Below, one piece after another: positions 25,826 through 35,543 of a stretch of 36,815 nt of DNA. Numbering within the stretch: the stretch's first letter is position 1; each line of letters starts with the position of its first letter. The position numbers were made by a program, and so were the translations under genes. Source of the stretch: Methyloceanibacter sp. GTDB lineage: Bacteria > Pseudomonadota > Alphaproteobacteria > Rhizobiales > Methyloligellaceae. Below the pieces are notes generated by a model. The model did no database searches, was not told where the DNA came from, and was given only the letters and a program-made list of their open reading frames with translations. The stretch covers positions 1 to 36,815 of the forward strand of contig JARFRF010000130.1 in assembly GCA_029287395.1 (NCBI GenBank), given 5' to 3'.

Positions 25826-27055
25826 CTATTCGCCGGCCAAGAGATCGGGCTGGCGGATGATCCGCGGCCTCTTGCCGACGCCTCGCTCGGTGCTTGCCTC
25901 GGTCACGTTCGGCGCGGACGCCGTTGCTGGTGAGATTGGCCGTCCATTGCTCGAGACTTGCGCGGTTCGGACCTCCTCGTCGAAGTCGAGCTGGTCGATC
26001 TTTTGCCCGCGCTTGGTGATCTTGTCTGCCGACGTAAGAATCTTATCGATGTCGGCATTGGCCTGACCGAAATGGCGTTGCAAATCGAGGACCCGATCCC
26101 GAAAGCGGCCCATATCCGACATGAGGGCGGCTACTTCGCGTTGGATGAGATGTGCCTGCTCGCGCATCTGCACATCCTTCAGGATTGCCTGCATGGTCTG
26201 CACCGCAAGCATCAGCATGTTGGGAGCGCAGATGACAATGCGCGCACGATGGGCCTTTTGCAGAACATCGGGGAAGTGTTCCGACAAATCTGCAGAGATC
26301 GATTCCGACGGGACGAATAGAATAGCGGTGTCCTGAGTCTCGCCGGCGATGAAGTATTTCTCTGCCATCGCCTTGATGTGTTCGCCCACGTCGGTGCGAA
26401 TGCGCCGCGCGGCGTATTTCTTCTCTTCCTCGCTGCGGGCGGCACGAAATGCCTCGAAGCCTTCAAGCGGAAACTTGGCATCGATCACGAGGCCTGCAGG
26501 CATGTTCGGCATATGCAGGAGGCAGTCTGGCCGCTTGTTGTTCGAGAGCGTCGCCTGGAAAGTGTAGGCGCCCGCTGGCAACCCATCCTTGATGATGGCC
26601 TCCATGCGCATTTGGCCGAATGCGCCGCGGGCTTGTTTGTTGGCAAGGATCTCCTGAAGACTGACCATGTTGCTGGAGAGATCCGTCAGGTTTTTCTGGG
26701 CCGTATCGATGACCGCAAGACGTTCGTTAAGGCGCGAGATGGTCTCGTGCGTCTTGCGGGCACTCTCGTTGAGATCTGTTCCGACCTTATGAGTCATGCG
26801 GTCGAGGCGCTCGTTCACGGCCCTCGCGAGCTCGCCGTGCCGCGATACGCTGATTTCGGCCAGCGTCTGCAGCCGCACGCGCAGCTCGCCCAGTTGTTCG
26901 TCTTGGGCAACGGCGTCCTGCTTCCGGCGCATAAGATGAACGATCGTAACAATCGCCAATATCAGCAGCGCGAGCACAGCCAGGCCGGCAAGCACCAGGC
27001 CAACCAAAACAGGGTCGACCGTTATCGTCCCGACTTGAAGCGGCTCAAGAACCAT
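25826..27055 (-). CDS. rmuC: DNA recombination protein RmuC
   Basis: This is a nuclease-fold protein thought to limit inversions at short repeats. It has an N-terminal membrane helix (VLVGLVLAGLAVLALLILAIVTIVHLMRR) and then a long coiled coil (about residues 45-145, with LAEISVSRHGELARAVNERLDRM). The RmuC domain follows: GAFGQMRMEAIIKDGLPAGAYTFQ, RPDCLLHMPNMPAGLVIDAKFPLEGFEAF, and FVPSESISADLSEHFPD. It is about 409 residues from the ATG at 27055. The track start at 27118 adds 21 residues and is possible; neither has a clear ribosome site. It is divergent from def, a pairing I recall as frequent in Rhizobiales. Confidence 0.92.
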   Translation of the reverse strand: MVLEPLQVGTITVDPVLVGLVLAGLAVLALLILAIVTIVHLMRRKQDAVAQDEQLGELRVRLQTLAEISVSRHGELARAVNERLDRMTHKVGTDLNESARKTHETISRLNERLAVIDTAQKNLTDLSSNMVSLQEILANKQARGAFGQMRMEAIIKDGLPAGAYTFQATLSNNKRPDCLLHMPNMPAGLVIDAKFPLEGFEAFRAARSEEEKKYAARRIRTDVGEHIKAMAEKYFIAGETQDTAILFVPSESISADLSEHFPDVLQKAHRARIVICAPNMLMLAVQTMQAILKDVQMREQAHLIQREVAALMSDMGRFRDRVLDLQRHFGQANADIDKILTSADKITKRGQKIDQLDFDEEVRTAQVSSNGRPISPATASAPNVTEASTERGVGKRPRIIRQPDLLAGE

Positions 27056-27181
27056 AGGCGTAGCTATAGGCTGATTCGGGAAGCTAGACCAAAACGGGAA
27101 CATACAGAGGGACAGCACGAACCGTCGGATCGATGGCGCGCATTGACCCGAGAGCCAACGGTACTTATGTCAGCGTCAGAT

Positions 27182-27700
27182 ATGGCTACAACCCACCCCA
27201 TCATTACCATTCCTGATCCGGTGTTACGCCAGACGGCTAAGCCCGTTGAACGCGTGGACGATGAACTACGCACGCTCATGGACGACATGCTCGCGACCAT
27301 GTACGACGCGCCTGGCGTCGGACTTGCGGCGCCTCAGATTGGGATCCTCCGCCGCGTGATTGTAATGGACCCTGCGCGCGACGAAGAGGAGCCTGCGCCA
27401 ATCGCCATGGCGAATCCTATTATTCTGGACCGCTCCGAGGAGATGCGCATCTACGAGGAAGGATGCCTATCAATTCCCGAGGTGACAGCCGAGGTCGAGC
27501 GACCGGCTGCCGCGCGCGTGTCGTATCTCGACCGTGAGGGGAAGCCACGAGAGGTGGAGCTCGATGGATTTCTGGCCACAATCGTGCAGCATGAGGTCGA
27601 CCATCTGAATGGCGTCCTATTCATCGACTATCTGTCACGGCTGAAGCGCGACATGATCGTTCGGAAATTTACCAAGCAGAAGCGCGCAGCGACGACGTAG
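27182..27700 (+). CDS. def: peptide deformylase
   Basis: This enzyme removes the N-formyl group from new proteins, using Fe(II) or Zn(II). It is 172 residues long. All three motifs are present: GVGLAAPQIG, EEGCLSIP (metal Cys) and QHEVDHLNGVLFID (HExxH-type metal His residues and catalytic Glu). The ORF track joins it to a long upstream open stretch (from 26378) that is only the shadow of rmuC. The start at 27182, ten residues before DPVLRQ, matches the family; ATG 27167 is an alternative. It is followed 51 bases later by fmt, its functional partner. Confidence 0.97.
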   Translation: MATTHPIITIPDPVLRQTAKPVERVDDELRTLMDDMLATMYDAPGVGLAAPQIGILRRVIVMDPARDEEEPAPIAMANPIILDRSEEMRIYEEGCLSIPEVTAEVERPAAARVSYLDREGKPREVELDGFLATIVQHEVDHLNGVLFIDYLSRLKRDMIVRKFTKQKRAATT

Positions 27701-27751
27701 ATCCCAGCGTAGCGGCTTCCCTTATGCATAGAACCAGCCTAAGACCGGCTC

Positions 27752-28687
27752 ATGCAGATCATCTTTATGGGTACGCCGGACTTTGCTGTTCCTGCGCTGC
27801 TGTCTATCGCCACAGCTGGGCATGATGTTGTAGCGGTCTACACGCAGCCGCCGCGGCCGGCAGGGCGCGGCATGGCGTTGCGCAGGTCACCGGTACACTT
27901 AGAAGCCGAGGCGCTTGGCCTGCCCGTGCGGGTGCCAGAAAACCTCAAGAGCCCAGCCGAACAGAGACAGTTTGCTGCCCTGGAAGCCGACGCGGCGGTC
28001 GTCGTGGCCTATGGGCTCATTCTGCCGAAGGTAATCCTCAACGGGACGCGCTACGGGGTGTTCAACATCCACGCCTCTTTGCTGCCACGCTGGCGAGGGG
28101 CTGCTCCGATAAACCGGGCTATCATGTCAGGCGATCCCGAAACCGGTGTTTCCATTATGCGGGTGACGCCAGGGCTCGACGAAGGACCGGTTTGCCTCAT
28201 GGAGCGCGTCGCAATCGGACCAGACATGAACGCGGGCGCATTGCATGATGCACTGTCTGTTATTGGGGCGGAGTTGATGGTCGAGGTGCTGGGCTCTCTC
28301 GATGAGGGAGAACTTCGTTGCATCGAGCAAGACAATAGTCTTGCGACCTATGCCGCGAAACTCTCGAACGAAGAGACCCAGATCGATTGGGCGCGGCCCG
28401 CGAGGGAAGTCCACGATCACATTCGTGGATTGTCGCCGTATCCGGGCGCCTGGTTCCAGATTGTGAGGAACGGTAAGACTGAGCGTGTCAAAGTCCAAGA
28501 AGCCACTAGGGAAAAAGGACATGGCGCACCGGGTACGCTTTTGGACGACCGCCTGACGGTCGCTTGCTCGGAAGGAGCGGTGCGCCTAACTCGTGTCCAG
28601 AGAGCCGGCAAGAAGCCCATGTTATCTGATGCCTTCTTGCGTGGCATCGACCTGCCGCCTGGCAGCTCGCTTGTTGAGGCAGACTAA
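27752..28687 (+). CDS. fmt: methionyl-tRNA formyltransferase
   Basis: This enzyme formylates Met on initiator tRNA with 10-formyl-tetrahydrofolate. It is 311 residues. It begins MQIIFMGTPDFAVPALLSI and has YTQPPRPAGRG and VAYGLILPK. The catalytic block FNIHASLLPRWRGAAPINRAI carries the Asn/His pair, and GLDEGPV carries the Asp. The C-terminal OB-fold domain starts near residue 205. It lies between def and truA (three bases to the truA start) in a translation-linked operon. Confidence 0.97.
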   Translation: MQIIFMGTPDFAVPALLSIATAGHDVVAVYTQPPRPAGRGMALRRSPVHLEAEALGLPVRVPENLKSPAEQRQFAALEADAAVVVAYGLILPKVILNGTRYGVFNIHASLLPRWRGAAPINRAIMSGDPETGVSIMRVTPGLDEGPVCLMERVAIGPDMNAGALHDALSVIGAELMVEVLGSLDEGELRCIEQDNSLATYAAKLSNEETQIDWARPAREVHDHIRGLSPYPGAWFQIVRNGKTERVKVQEATREKGHGAPGTLLDDRLTVACSEGAVRLTRVQRAGKKPMLSDAFLRGIDLPPGSSLVEAD

Positions 28688-28690
28688 CGG

Positions 28691-29428
28691 ATGCCCCGCT
28701 ACAAGCTCACATTGGAATATGATGGCACCCCCTTCGTAGGCTGGCAGGTACAGGACGGCCAAATGTCCGTACAGGGACGGTTGTCGGAGGCGGTTCGTGC
28801 GTTCTCGGGCGAGGCCGCCATCCCGCGCGGCGCAGGGCGCACGGATGCGGGCGTGCATGCAACAGGCCAAGTCGCCCATCTCGACCTTGAGAAAGACTGG
28901 GCGCCAGCAAAGGTGCGCGATGCTCTGAATGCGCAGGTGCGACCAGATCCCATTTCCGTTCTGTCATGCGACTATGTGGCCAGAGGTTTTGATGCACGTT
29001 TCTCGGCTAAGGCGCGCCACTACCTCTATCGCATTGTCGATCGGCGCCCGCCGCTGGCGCTGGAGCGCAACAGGGCCTGGGGCGTGTTCAAGCCACTCGA
29101 CGCTGAGGCCATGCATGCAGCCGCGCAAGGACTCCTCGGCCATCACGATTTTACGACGTTTCGCTCCGCCGAGTGTCAGGCGGCATCGCCGGCGAAGACA
29201 CTCGACCGGTTCCACGTTTCGCGGCATGGCGAAATCATCAGGGTTGAAGCCTCCGCGCGCTCATTCCTCCACAATCAGGTGCGGTCCATGGTCGGCTCGC
29301 TGAAATGTGTCGGCGAGGGACGCTGGACGGCTGATCAATTGAAAGAGGCCCTGCAGGCATGCGACCGGGCCGCATGCGGCCCGGTTGCGCCGGCCTGCGG
29401 CCTTTACCTGGTGAAGGTCGACTATTAG
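28691..29428 (+). CDS. truA: tRNA pseudouridine(38-40) synthase
   Basis: This enzyme modifies uridines 38-40 in the tRNA anticodon arm. It is 245 residues. It starts [20 protein letters not shown], has the catalytic Asp in [19 protein letters not shown], then [23 protein letters not shown] and [16 protein letters not shown]. These are standard TruA blocks in the right order. It begins three bases after the fmt stop and is clearly co-transcribed. Confidence 0.97.
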   Translation: MPRYKLTLEYDGTPFVGWQVQDGQMSVQGRLSEAVRAFSGEAAIPRGAGRTDAGVHATGQVAHLDLEKDWAPAKVRDALNAQVRPDPISVLSCDYVARGFDARFSAKARHYLYRIVDRRPPLALERNRAWGVFKPLDAEAMHAAAQGLLGHHDFTTFRSAECQAASPAKTLDRFHVSRHGEIIRVEASARSFLHNQVRSMVGSLKCVGEGRWTADQLKEALQACDRAACGPVAPACGLYLVKVDY

Positions 29429-29470
29429 GGCTGTACTATCGCCGAATCGGGCGCAGGGAGACGGGCATCC

Positions 29471-31105
29471 ATGATCAAGCGCATCGCCACGGTCGGCGGG
29501 CTGACGCTCTTGTCGCGCCTAACTGGCTTCATTCGTGACGTGGTTATGGCTGCCATGCTGGGCGCTGGGCCCGTCGCCGATGCCTTCTTTGTTGCCTTCC
29601 GCCTGCCCAATCATTTCCGCGCGATCTTCGCCGAGGGCGCTTTCGCGGCGGCTTTCGTGCCAGCGTACGCCCATACGCTGGAGAAGGCGGGGCTCTCCGC
29701 TGCCAAACTCTTCGCAGATCAAGTCGGCGCGGCCCTCATCACGATCAATCTTGTCCTGCTCGCGATCGCGCTACTCTTCACGCCGGAAGTGGTCATGCTG
29801 CTCGCGCCAGGTCTATCCGACGATCCCGAGCGGTTCGACCTCGCTGTTGCGCTCACGCGGATTACCTTTCCCTATCTGGCCCTCGTGTCGTTGGAGACGC
29901 TGTTCGCCGGCATTCTCAACGCCAACAACCGGTTCGCTACGGCAGCCGGCGCGTCCATTCTCCTCAATGTCTCGCTTATCGCGACCCTGGCCCTGGCGCC
30001 GTATTTCGAGACTGCAGGCCACGCCGCGGCCTGGGGCGTTCTCATTGCGGGCATCGCGATGGTGCTGCTTGTGGGCGGCGATGCGGAGATGCATGGTTAT
30101 GGCATCCGCCTGCGGATGCCGAGGCTAGACGCGCCGACGAAGCGGTTCCTGAAAGCCCTGGGGCCCGCGATCGTCGGCGCGGGCGGGGTGCAATTGGCGT
30201 TGTTCGCCGACACGGTGATCGCCTCCTTTTTGCCGGCGGGCTCTCTATCCGCACTGTACTATGCGGACCGCATCAATCAGCTGCCCATTGGCGTTGTAGG
30301 GATTGCCGTCGGGACGGTGCTGTTGCCGGAAATGTCCCGGCGTCTTGCTGCCGGCGATACAAGGGGTGCGGCCTCGGCCCAAGCGCGTGGGATTCAGCTG
30401 GCGCTGCTACTGACGATCCCGTGCGCCGCCGCGGCCGTAGCGATCCCCGACCTGATTATGCGGGCGCTATTCGCGCGCGGGGCTTTCACGAGTGAAAACG
30501 CTCTGTCCGCAGGCCACACGCTCGCCGCTTATTCGCTCGGTCTCATCCCCTTCGTGCTGCTTCGGAGCTTTACGGCGCCCTTCTATGCGCGTGGGGATAC
30601 CGCAACCCCGGTCAAGGCGGCCCTTCTCGCCGCCAGCGTGAACATCGCGCTGAAGGTCGCGCTCATGGGGCCGCTGGCGCAGGTCGGCCTCGCACTTGCG
30701 ACCAGTACCGGCGCCTGGGTCAACCTTTTCTTGCTCGCATATCTCGCACGTCGCCAGGGCTTTGCCGTGTCCGGTGAAGCCATTCGTGGACCTGTGGCGA
30801 AGCTCGTACTCATTGGTATCGCGTTCGCTGCCGGGCTCTATCTGGCGAGCCAGGGTCTGGAAGGCGCGCTGTCGTCCATGACAAACTTTCGCGAGGAGAC
30901 AGTCCTCGGCATTCTCGTCGTCGTTGGCGGACTGCTCTATTTTGCGGCGGTTTTTATGGTTTTGGGACGCGACTGGCTTGCGGGGCTCATGAAAGAAATC
31001 GAGCACGAGGCAGCACAGCCCGCGCCGGTTAAGCCAGACCTTATCGAGGACCCGACTGACGCTTCGGAAAGCCTTCCGGACTCTGAGCCGCCGCCCAGGA
31101 TCTAA
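29471..31105 (+). CDS. murJ: lipid II flippase MurJ (MviN)
   Basis: This inner-membrane protein moves the peptidoglycan precursor lipid II to the outer face. It is 544 residues with about 14 hydrophobic helices. Family segments are the N-terminal TVGGLTLLSRLTGFIRDVVMAAMLG, then AFFVAFRLPNHFRAIFAEGAFAAAFVP, which includes the essential Arg of helix 1-2. Later come NNRFATAAGASILLN, ALYYADRINQLPIGVVGIAVGTVLLPEMSR and RSFTAPFYARGDTATPVK. A cytosolic acidic, Pro-rich tail follows the last helix. It fits the strong wall-synthesis theme of the flanking murI and dap genes. It converges on murI with 16 bases between. Confidence 0.96.
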   Translation: MIKRIATVGGLTLLSRLTGFIRDVVMAAMLGAGPVADAFFVAFRLPNHFRAIFAEGAFAAAFVPAYAHTLEKAGLSAAKLFADQVGAALITINLVLLAIALLFTPEVVMLLAPGLSDDPERFDLAVALTRITFPYLALVSLETLFAGILNANNRFATAAGASILLNVSLIATLALAPYFETAGHAAAWGVLIAGIAMVLLVGGDAEMHGYGIRLRMPRLDAPTKRFLKALGPAIVGAGGVQLALFADTVIASFLPAGSLSALYYADRINQLPIGVVGIAVGTVLLPEMSRRLAAGDTRGAASAQARGIQLALLLTIPCAAAAVAIPDLIMRALFARGAFTSENALSAGHTLAAYSLGLIPFVLLRSFTAPFYARGDTATPVKAALLAASVNIALKVALMGPLAQVGLALATSTGAWVNLFLLAYLARRQGFAVSGEAIRGPVAKLVLIGIAFAAGLYLASQGLEGALSSMTNFREETVLGILVVVGGLLYFAAVFMVLGRDWLAGLMKEIEHEAAQPAPVKPDLIEDPTDASESLPDSEPPPRI

Positions 31106-31121
31106 CCAGCTACGCGACGGC

Positions 31122-31952
31122 CTAGACCATCTTTAGATCGACAAGGGTCACGTCGCCGCTGTCGATTTCGCGTCCGAAGAAGATCGCTCCGATTCTGGCA
31201 AACCGCTCAGTCGAATCCGTGGCAAAGAAGTGGATGTTGCGCGGCGCGGCACTGATATCTGTCTGCAGAGTCGATGTGGCTAGAGTCTCGGCAACAGCGG
31301 CCGCTGTCGTATCAGCTGAGTCCACTAACGTAATTGCATCGCCCACATACCGCTGGATGGCAGCCTTCAATACGGGGAAATGCGTGCAGCCCAGCACAAG
31401 TGTGTCCGGCGCGCCTGGGTGCGCGAAAAGCGGTTCGAGATAGTCTTTGATGGCAGCGGTTGTCACGCTTGTGTCCGCCCAGCCTTCCTCAGCCAGTGCA
31501 ACAAAGACTTGGCATGCAAGTTGTTCGACCATGGCATCGGCCATCAGACGGCGGATTGCGTGTACGTAGGCTGCTCCTTTGACCGTGCTCTCGGTCGCAA
31601 GAACGGCGATATGTTTGTTGCGTGTGGCCGCGACACCCGCACGCGCGCCAGGCTCAATCACGCCGATCACGGGCACTGGAGCGAGCGCTTCTCTCAGGGC
31701 ATCGAGCGCCACGGCAGAGGCGGTATTGCACGCAATCACAACCATCTTTACGTCTTCGCTTAGAAGAAGATGCGTAGCCTGCAGAGCGTAAGCGCGTACC
31801 GTATCGGGGCTCTTGGTGCCATAGGGTAGTCTTGCAGTGTCACCGAGATAGACGAAATGTTCGTTTGGTAATCGAGCGCAGAGGGCCCGCAATACGGTAA
31901 GCCCGCCCATGCCGGAGTCGAAGACGCCTATGGGCCGCGTATCACCGGGCAT
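31122..31952 (-). CDS. murI: glutamate racemase
   Basis: This enzyme makes D-glutamate for peptidoglycan. The two catalytic Cys lie in VIACNTASAVALD and LVLGCTHFPVLK, and the N-terminal block is RPIGVFDSGMGGLTVLRAL, with YLGDTARLPYGTKS next. The ATG at 31952 gives 276 residues, the normal size. It has CGGGGA-like pairing five bases upstream and overlaps the dapE stop by 11 bases. The track start at 32033 is 27 residues longer and lies deep in dapE, so it is not preferred; ATG 31958 is also possible. It is the last gene of the minus-strand cluster. Confidence 0.95.
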   Translation of the reverse strand: MPGDTRPIGVFDSGMGGLTVLRALCARLPNEHFVYLGDTARLPYGTKSPDTVRAYALQATHLLLSEDVKMVVIACNTASAVALDALREALAPVPVIGVIEPGARAGVAATRNKHIAVLATESTVKGAAYVHAIRRLMADAMVEQLACQVFVALAEEGWADTSVTTAAIKDYLEPLFAHPGAPDTLVLGCTHFPVLKAAIQRYVGDAITLVDSADTTAAAVAETLATSTLQTDISAAPRNIHFFATDSTERFARIGAIFFGREIDSGDVTLVDLKMV

Positions 31953-33147
31953 CCGCATCCCCGATGGAACGATCTCCGAATGTTTCGAAGTAGGCTGCGA
32001 TAAAGCGGCGATAGATCGCTGTAAGGACTTCAAGGTCGTCCAGCGTGGCGTTCTCGTCCACCTTGTGGATCGTCTCGCTCGTCAACCCAAACTCCAAGAC
32101 GGGGCAGTAGTCCTTAATAAAGCGAGCATCCGACGTGCCGCCGCTTGTCGACAACACTGGCGTCTTGCCGGTCAGGGCGGTCACGGCTTCGCTTAAGAGT
32201 TCGTCGAGGGCGCCGGGCTCCGTGACGAAAGCATCTCCATGGGGGGCAAAGTCCAAGGTGAAACTCAGTCGCGTGTCATGGAACACGGCACCGATCTTTT
32301 CCATCAACATGGCCTTCAGTTTTTCAGCGTCATGGTTGTCGTTGAAGCGGATGTTGAAATGAGCTTCGGCTCGCGCAGGAATAATGTTGGTTGCAGAATT
32401 CCCAACGTCGATGCTCGTCACCTCCAGATTCGAAGGCGAGAAGTGGGTGCTGCCGGAATCGAGTTTGGTTTCATAGAGCTTTGCGAGGGCTGTCACGATC
32501 CCTTTCACAGGATTAGCCGCTAGATGCGGATAGGCGACGTGGCCTTGTTGTCCAGTCACGGTGAGATGCCCCGTCAGGCTTCCACGCCGTCCGATCTTGA
32601 TCGTTTCGCCGAGAAACTCGGGGTTGGACGGCTCGCCCACCAGGCAATGATCGGGGACCAGATTCTCCGCCTCCATCCAAGATAGAACCTTCTTGGTTCC
32701 GTTGATCGCAGGACCTTCTTCGTCGCCGGTGATAAGGAGGCTGATCGTACCCGGGATCTCGCCGCCGCATGTTGCCACGTAGTCGATTGCCGCTGCCGCG
32801 AAACAGGCAACTGCTCCCTTCATATCCGAGGCGCCACGGCCGTAGAGCCGTCCGTCGGCGATGTCAGCGCTAAAGGGGTCGTGGCTCCAAAGGCTTTCGT
32901 CGCCCGGCGGAACCACGTCTGTATGGCCCGCGAAGCACAAATGCGGCGCTCCGGTTCCGATCCGCGCGACGAGATTGTCTACGTCCGGGGTGCCCTCCTC
33001 GCTGAAGGTCAGCCGGTTGCAGGAAAAGCCCGCAACCGAGAGGAACTCGCCGAGTGCATCCAATGCACCAGCGTCCGATGGCGTGACGCTTGGGCAATGG
33101 ATCAAGCTTTTTGCGATAGCGAGCGCAGTTTCGGCCGGCGTTGACAT
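31942..33147 (-). CDS. dapE: succinyl-diaminopimelate desuccinylase
   Basis: This M20-family dimetal hydrolase makes LL-diaminopimelate and succinate in the lysine/meso-DAP pathway. It is 401 residues. Metal and catalytic motifs are CFAGHTDVVPPGDESLWSHDPF, GRGASDMKGAVACF, and LLITGDEEGPAINGTKKVL (catalytic Glu-Glu). STSGGTSDARFI in the C-terminal part is DapE-specific. A good ribosome site (AAGGA) lies before the ATG. It overlaps murI downstream by 11 bases. About 150 bases without visible genes separate it from the DUF805 gene upstream. Confidence 0.96.
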   Translation of the reverse strand: MSTPAETALAIAKSLIHCPSVTPSDAGALDALGEFLSVAGFSCNRLTFSEEGTPDVDNLVARIGTGAPHLCFAGHTDVVPPGDESLWSHDPFSADIADGRLYGRGASDMKGAVACFAAAAIDYVATCGGEIPGTISLLITGDEEGPAINGTKKVLSWMEAENLVPDHCLVGEPSNPEFLGETIKIGRRGSLTGHLTVTGQQGHVAYPHLAANPVKGIVTALAKLYETKLDSGSTHFSPSNLEVTSIDVGNSATNIIPARAEAHFNIRFNDNHDAEKLKAMLMEKIGAVFHDTRLSFTLDFAPHGDAFVTEPGALDELLSEAVTALTGKTPVLSTSGGTSDARFIKDYCPVLEFGLTSETIHKVDENATLDDLEVLTAIYRRFIAAYFETFGDRSIGDADAR

Positions 33148-33299
33148 GACGGCGTCCTTAGAAGGTCAAATCATATGTCTCGGCAAGGTCACGACCATGA
33201 AGGCGCGCCGCGCCGATGGCAAGCACGGCATTGGCCATGGGAGGCGTGACAGCACCGTGCGTGAAAGAAAACCTTTGCCTTGGGCGTTGGGAGAGCCTG

Positions 33300-33746
33300 C
33301 TAGCTCAGAGCCGCCAGCGGATCGCCTCCGTACTGGTTGGCGCCGGGCGTTCCTTTGAGGATACCCAGTTCAATAAGGAACCACAGGCCAACGCCGAGAT
33401 TGATCAGAACACAGAGCCAACCGAGTCCATTGAGCTGCTCGGGAGTGCCGGTCAGTCCCCAGCCATCGAGCAGGCTTGCAGCAAGCGACGGCACCAAACC
33501 ATAGAGCGCCATTTTCCCGGGTTTGTCCCGATCGTGGAAGCGCTTGGCGCAAACCGCATAACTCGGGAAGAAGAGTGCTATGGCAACGAGTGTCGCCAAG
33601 AAACCTCCGAAGAAGCCTGCTCCAAATATAACCTCGATCAGCACACCGAGAATGATACTGACAATGCCAAGGATCGCGATGCCAGCCCACCACTTTGCGC
33701 GGTTTATGCGGCCATCCATCGACGTAAAGATATATTGCAGATCCAT
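33300..33746 (-). CDS. DUF805 membrane protein
   Basis: This 148-residue inner-membrane protein has four hydrophobic segments. The family start is MDLQYIFTSMDGRINRAKWWAGIAILG, and the conserved CAKRFHDRDKPGKMALYGLVPSL matches the R-x-H-D-x-x-[KR]-[SP]-G signature of DUF805. No function is established for the family. A very strong ribosome site (GGGGGAG) precedes the ATG. It lies between dapD and dapE, which I recall as a recurrent position in Rhizobiales, but a link to diaminopimelate synthesis is not shown. Confidence 0.9.
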   Translation of the reverse strand: MDLQYIFTSMDGRINRAKWWAGIAILGIVSIILGVLIEVIFGAGFFGGFLATLVAIALFFPSYAVCAKRFHDRDKPGKMALYGLVPSLAASLLDGWGLTGTPEQLNGLGWLCVLINLGVGLWFLIELGILKGTPGANQYGGDPLAALS

Positions 33747-33905
33747 TTGTCTCCCCCCTGGTCAGAGTCTGACGCAAGCCTCAGGTTTTAGGCCCGAATC
33801 ATGTCATTGCGAAGAGCGCGGTGTGCAACTGGCACTGATGCGCTACAAAGCCATGGAAGCGTCGTGGCCAAGTTGATATGGCCGACGACGCCACTCTAAC
33901 CGAAA

Positions 33906-34748
33906 TCAGTCGCGCAGCAATTCGTTGATCGAGGTCTTCGAGCGCGTTTGTTCGTCTACGGTTTTGACGATCACCGCACAATATAGCGAGGGGCCTGGCG
34001 TGCCGTCCGGCAATGGCTTGCCGGGCATTGAGCCGGGAACCACCACCGAATAGGGAGGAACGCGGCCATGGTGCACAAATCCCGTGGCGCGGTCGATGAT
34101 CTTGGTGGATTGGCCGATATAGACGCCCATGGACAGCACCGAGCCTTCGCCCACTACTACGCCTTCCGCGACCTCGGCGCGTGCGCCGATGAAGCAATTG
34201 TCCTCGACGATCACGGGATTGGCCTGCAGCGGCTCAAGCACACCGCCAATTCCAGCGCCGCCCGAAAGGTGGACGTTCTTGCCGATTTGCGCGCAGGAGC
34301 CGACGGTTGCCCATGTGTCGATCATTGAGCCGCTGTCCACATGGGCGCCAAGGTTGACGAAGCAGGGCATCAGCACTACCCCCGGCGCGATGAAGGCGGA
34401 GTGTCGGACGATACAGCCCGGCACAGCCCGAAAGCCTGCTTCTCTAAAGTCCTTCGCCTTCCACTTGTCGAACTTGACCGGGACCTTGTCCCACCACGAC
34501 GACCCGTCTGGGCCGCCGTCCATACGCTTCTGATCGTTGAGCTTGAACGACAACAGAATGGCCTTCTTGACCCACTGATTGACGATCCAGTCGCCCCCAA
34601 CCTTCTCGGCAACACGCAGGTCGCCCTTGTCGAGCAAGTCCAGAACCTCCTCGACGCCATCGCGCACGACACCCTTGGTGTCCGAGTTGATATCGGATGC
34701 GTGGTCGAAGGCGCCGTCGATGAAGTTCTTTAGGTGATCGTGCGACAT
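33906..34748 (-). CDS. dapD: 2,3,4,5-tetrahydropyridine-2,6-dicarboxylate N-succinyltransferase
   Basis: This enzyme adds succinyl from succinyl-CoA to tetrahydrodipicolinate, the step that commits to the succinylase branch later served by dapE. It is 280 residues. After an N-terminal helical part comes a left-handed beta helix made of hexapeptide repeats: [53 protein letters not shown], and [35 protein letters not shown] is a DapD marker. The ribosome site GGGAG before the ATG is clear. The presence of dapD with dapE shows that the host uses the succinylase route to meso-DAP. Confidence 0.97.
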   Translation of the reverse strand: MSHDHLKNFIDGAFDHASDINSDTKGVVRDGVEEVLDLLDKGDLRVAEKVGGDWIVNQWVKKAILLSFKLNDQKRMDGGPDGSSWWDKVPVKFDKWKAKDFREAGFRAVPGCIVRHSAFIAPGVVLMPCFVNLGAHVDSGSMIDTWATVGSCAQIGKNVHLSGGAGIGGVLEPLQANPVIVEDNCFIGARAEVAEGVVVGEGSVLSMGVYIGQSTKIIDRATGFVHHGRVPPYSVVVPGSMPGKPLPDGTPGPSLYCAVIVKTVDEQTRSKTSINELLRD

Positions 34749-34772
34749 GGAATTCTCCCAAAACTCTCCAGA

Positions 34773-35543
34773 TTACTGCGGGTTCCCTTGGACGCCGATA
34801 GGCCCATCGCTCTCAGCGTTCTCAGCAAGCGAAGCCCCAATGGCTGCAACGAAAGGAGTGAGCGCCTCTGTGCGATGATGAATGTGGTCCGGCAGTTCCG
34901 TCTCATCTCCATAGGCGACATGTTCCGGCCTGCCCATGGTGCGGCAATCGATCCAGACCGTGGTCATACCAAGTGCATGCGCGGTCTCAAGGTTATGCGG
35001 CAGGTCGTCGAAGATCGCAGCGCGCTGGCTATCGATGTCATGCGTGGCGACAAAACGTTCGAACCCGACAAGCGAAGGTTTCGGGTTCACGTACTCAAGG
35101 GCGTGAATATCAAAGATGTCCTCAAACAAGTCTTGTATGCCGAGCTTGGCTGTCACCCGCTCGGCGTGATTACGACAGCCATTCGTGAAAACCAGCTTTC
35201 GGCCCGGGAGCGATTGGATTGCATCGGCCAGCGCCGGAGAGGGGTCGACAACTTCGAGATCGATGTCGTGGACGTAGTCCAGAAAGTCGTGTGGCTTCAC
35301 CCCATGCAGGCGGATAAGGCCGGCAAGAGTTGTGCCGTGCTCGAAATAGTATTGCTTTCGCAAAGCGTGCGCATCGTCGAGCGAGAGATTCAGGTTTTCG
35401 GCGATAAACGATCCCATTCGGCGGTCGATCTGGGAGAAGAGATCGCACTCGGCCGGGTAGAGCGTGTTGTCGAGGTCGAAGACCCAGGTTTCCACATGGT
35501 CAAAGCCGCGTTCGCGGGGCTGCCCCGGCGCCGCCTCCCTCAT
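34773..35543 (-). CDS. HAD-family pyrimidine 5'-nucleotidase
   Basis: This haloacid-dehalogenase phosphatase has 256 residues. Motif I is [10 protein letters not shown] (nucleophile and acid Asp), motif II is KLVFTNG, motif III Lys is in [14 protein letters not shown], and motif IV is [18 protein letters not shown]. The LYP ending of motif I and the helical cap ([32 protein letters not shown]) are typical of the pyrimidine 5'-nucleotidase (Sdt1-like) group. That group dephosphorylates UMP/CMP or related phosphates; the actual substrate is uncertain. The ATG overlaps the argB stop as ATGA. A roughly 24-base gap leads to dapD. Confidence 0.9.
   Translation of the reverse strand: MREAAPGQPRERGFDHVETWVFDLDNTLYPAECDLFSQIDRRMGSFIAENLNLSLDDAHALRKQYYFEHGTTLAGLIRLHGVKPHDFLDYVHDIDLEVVDPSPALADAIQSLPGRKLVFTNGCRNHAERVTAKLGIQDLFEDIFDIHALEYVNPKPSLVGFERFVATHDIDSQRAAIFDDLPHNLETAHALGMTTVWIDCRTMGRPEHVAYGDETELPDHIHHRTEALTPFVAAIGASLAENAESDGPIGVQGNPQ

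Noticed and set aside
26378-27181. 440-residue plus-strand ORF running into def
   Set aside because: The part before 27182 is the reverse shadow of rmuC, which has clear RmuC motifs. Only the last 172 residues are deformylase, so there is no real fusion.
33148-33299. Possible small gene between DUF805 and dapE
   Set aside because: No minus-strand frame of useful length; the plus-strand frames there run on as shadows of DUF805 or dapE.
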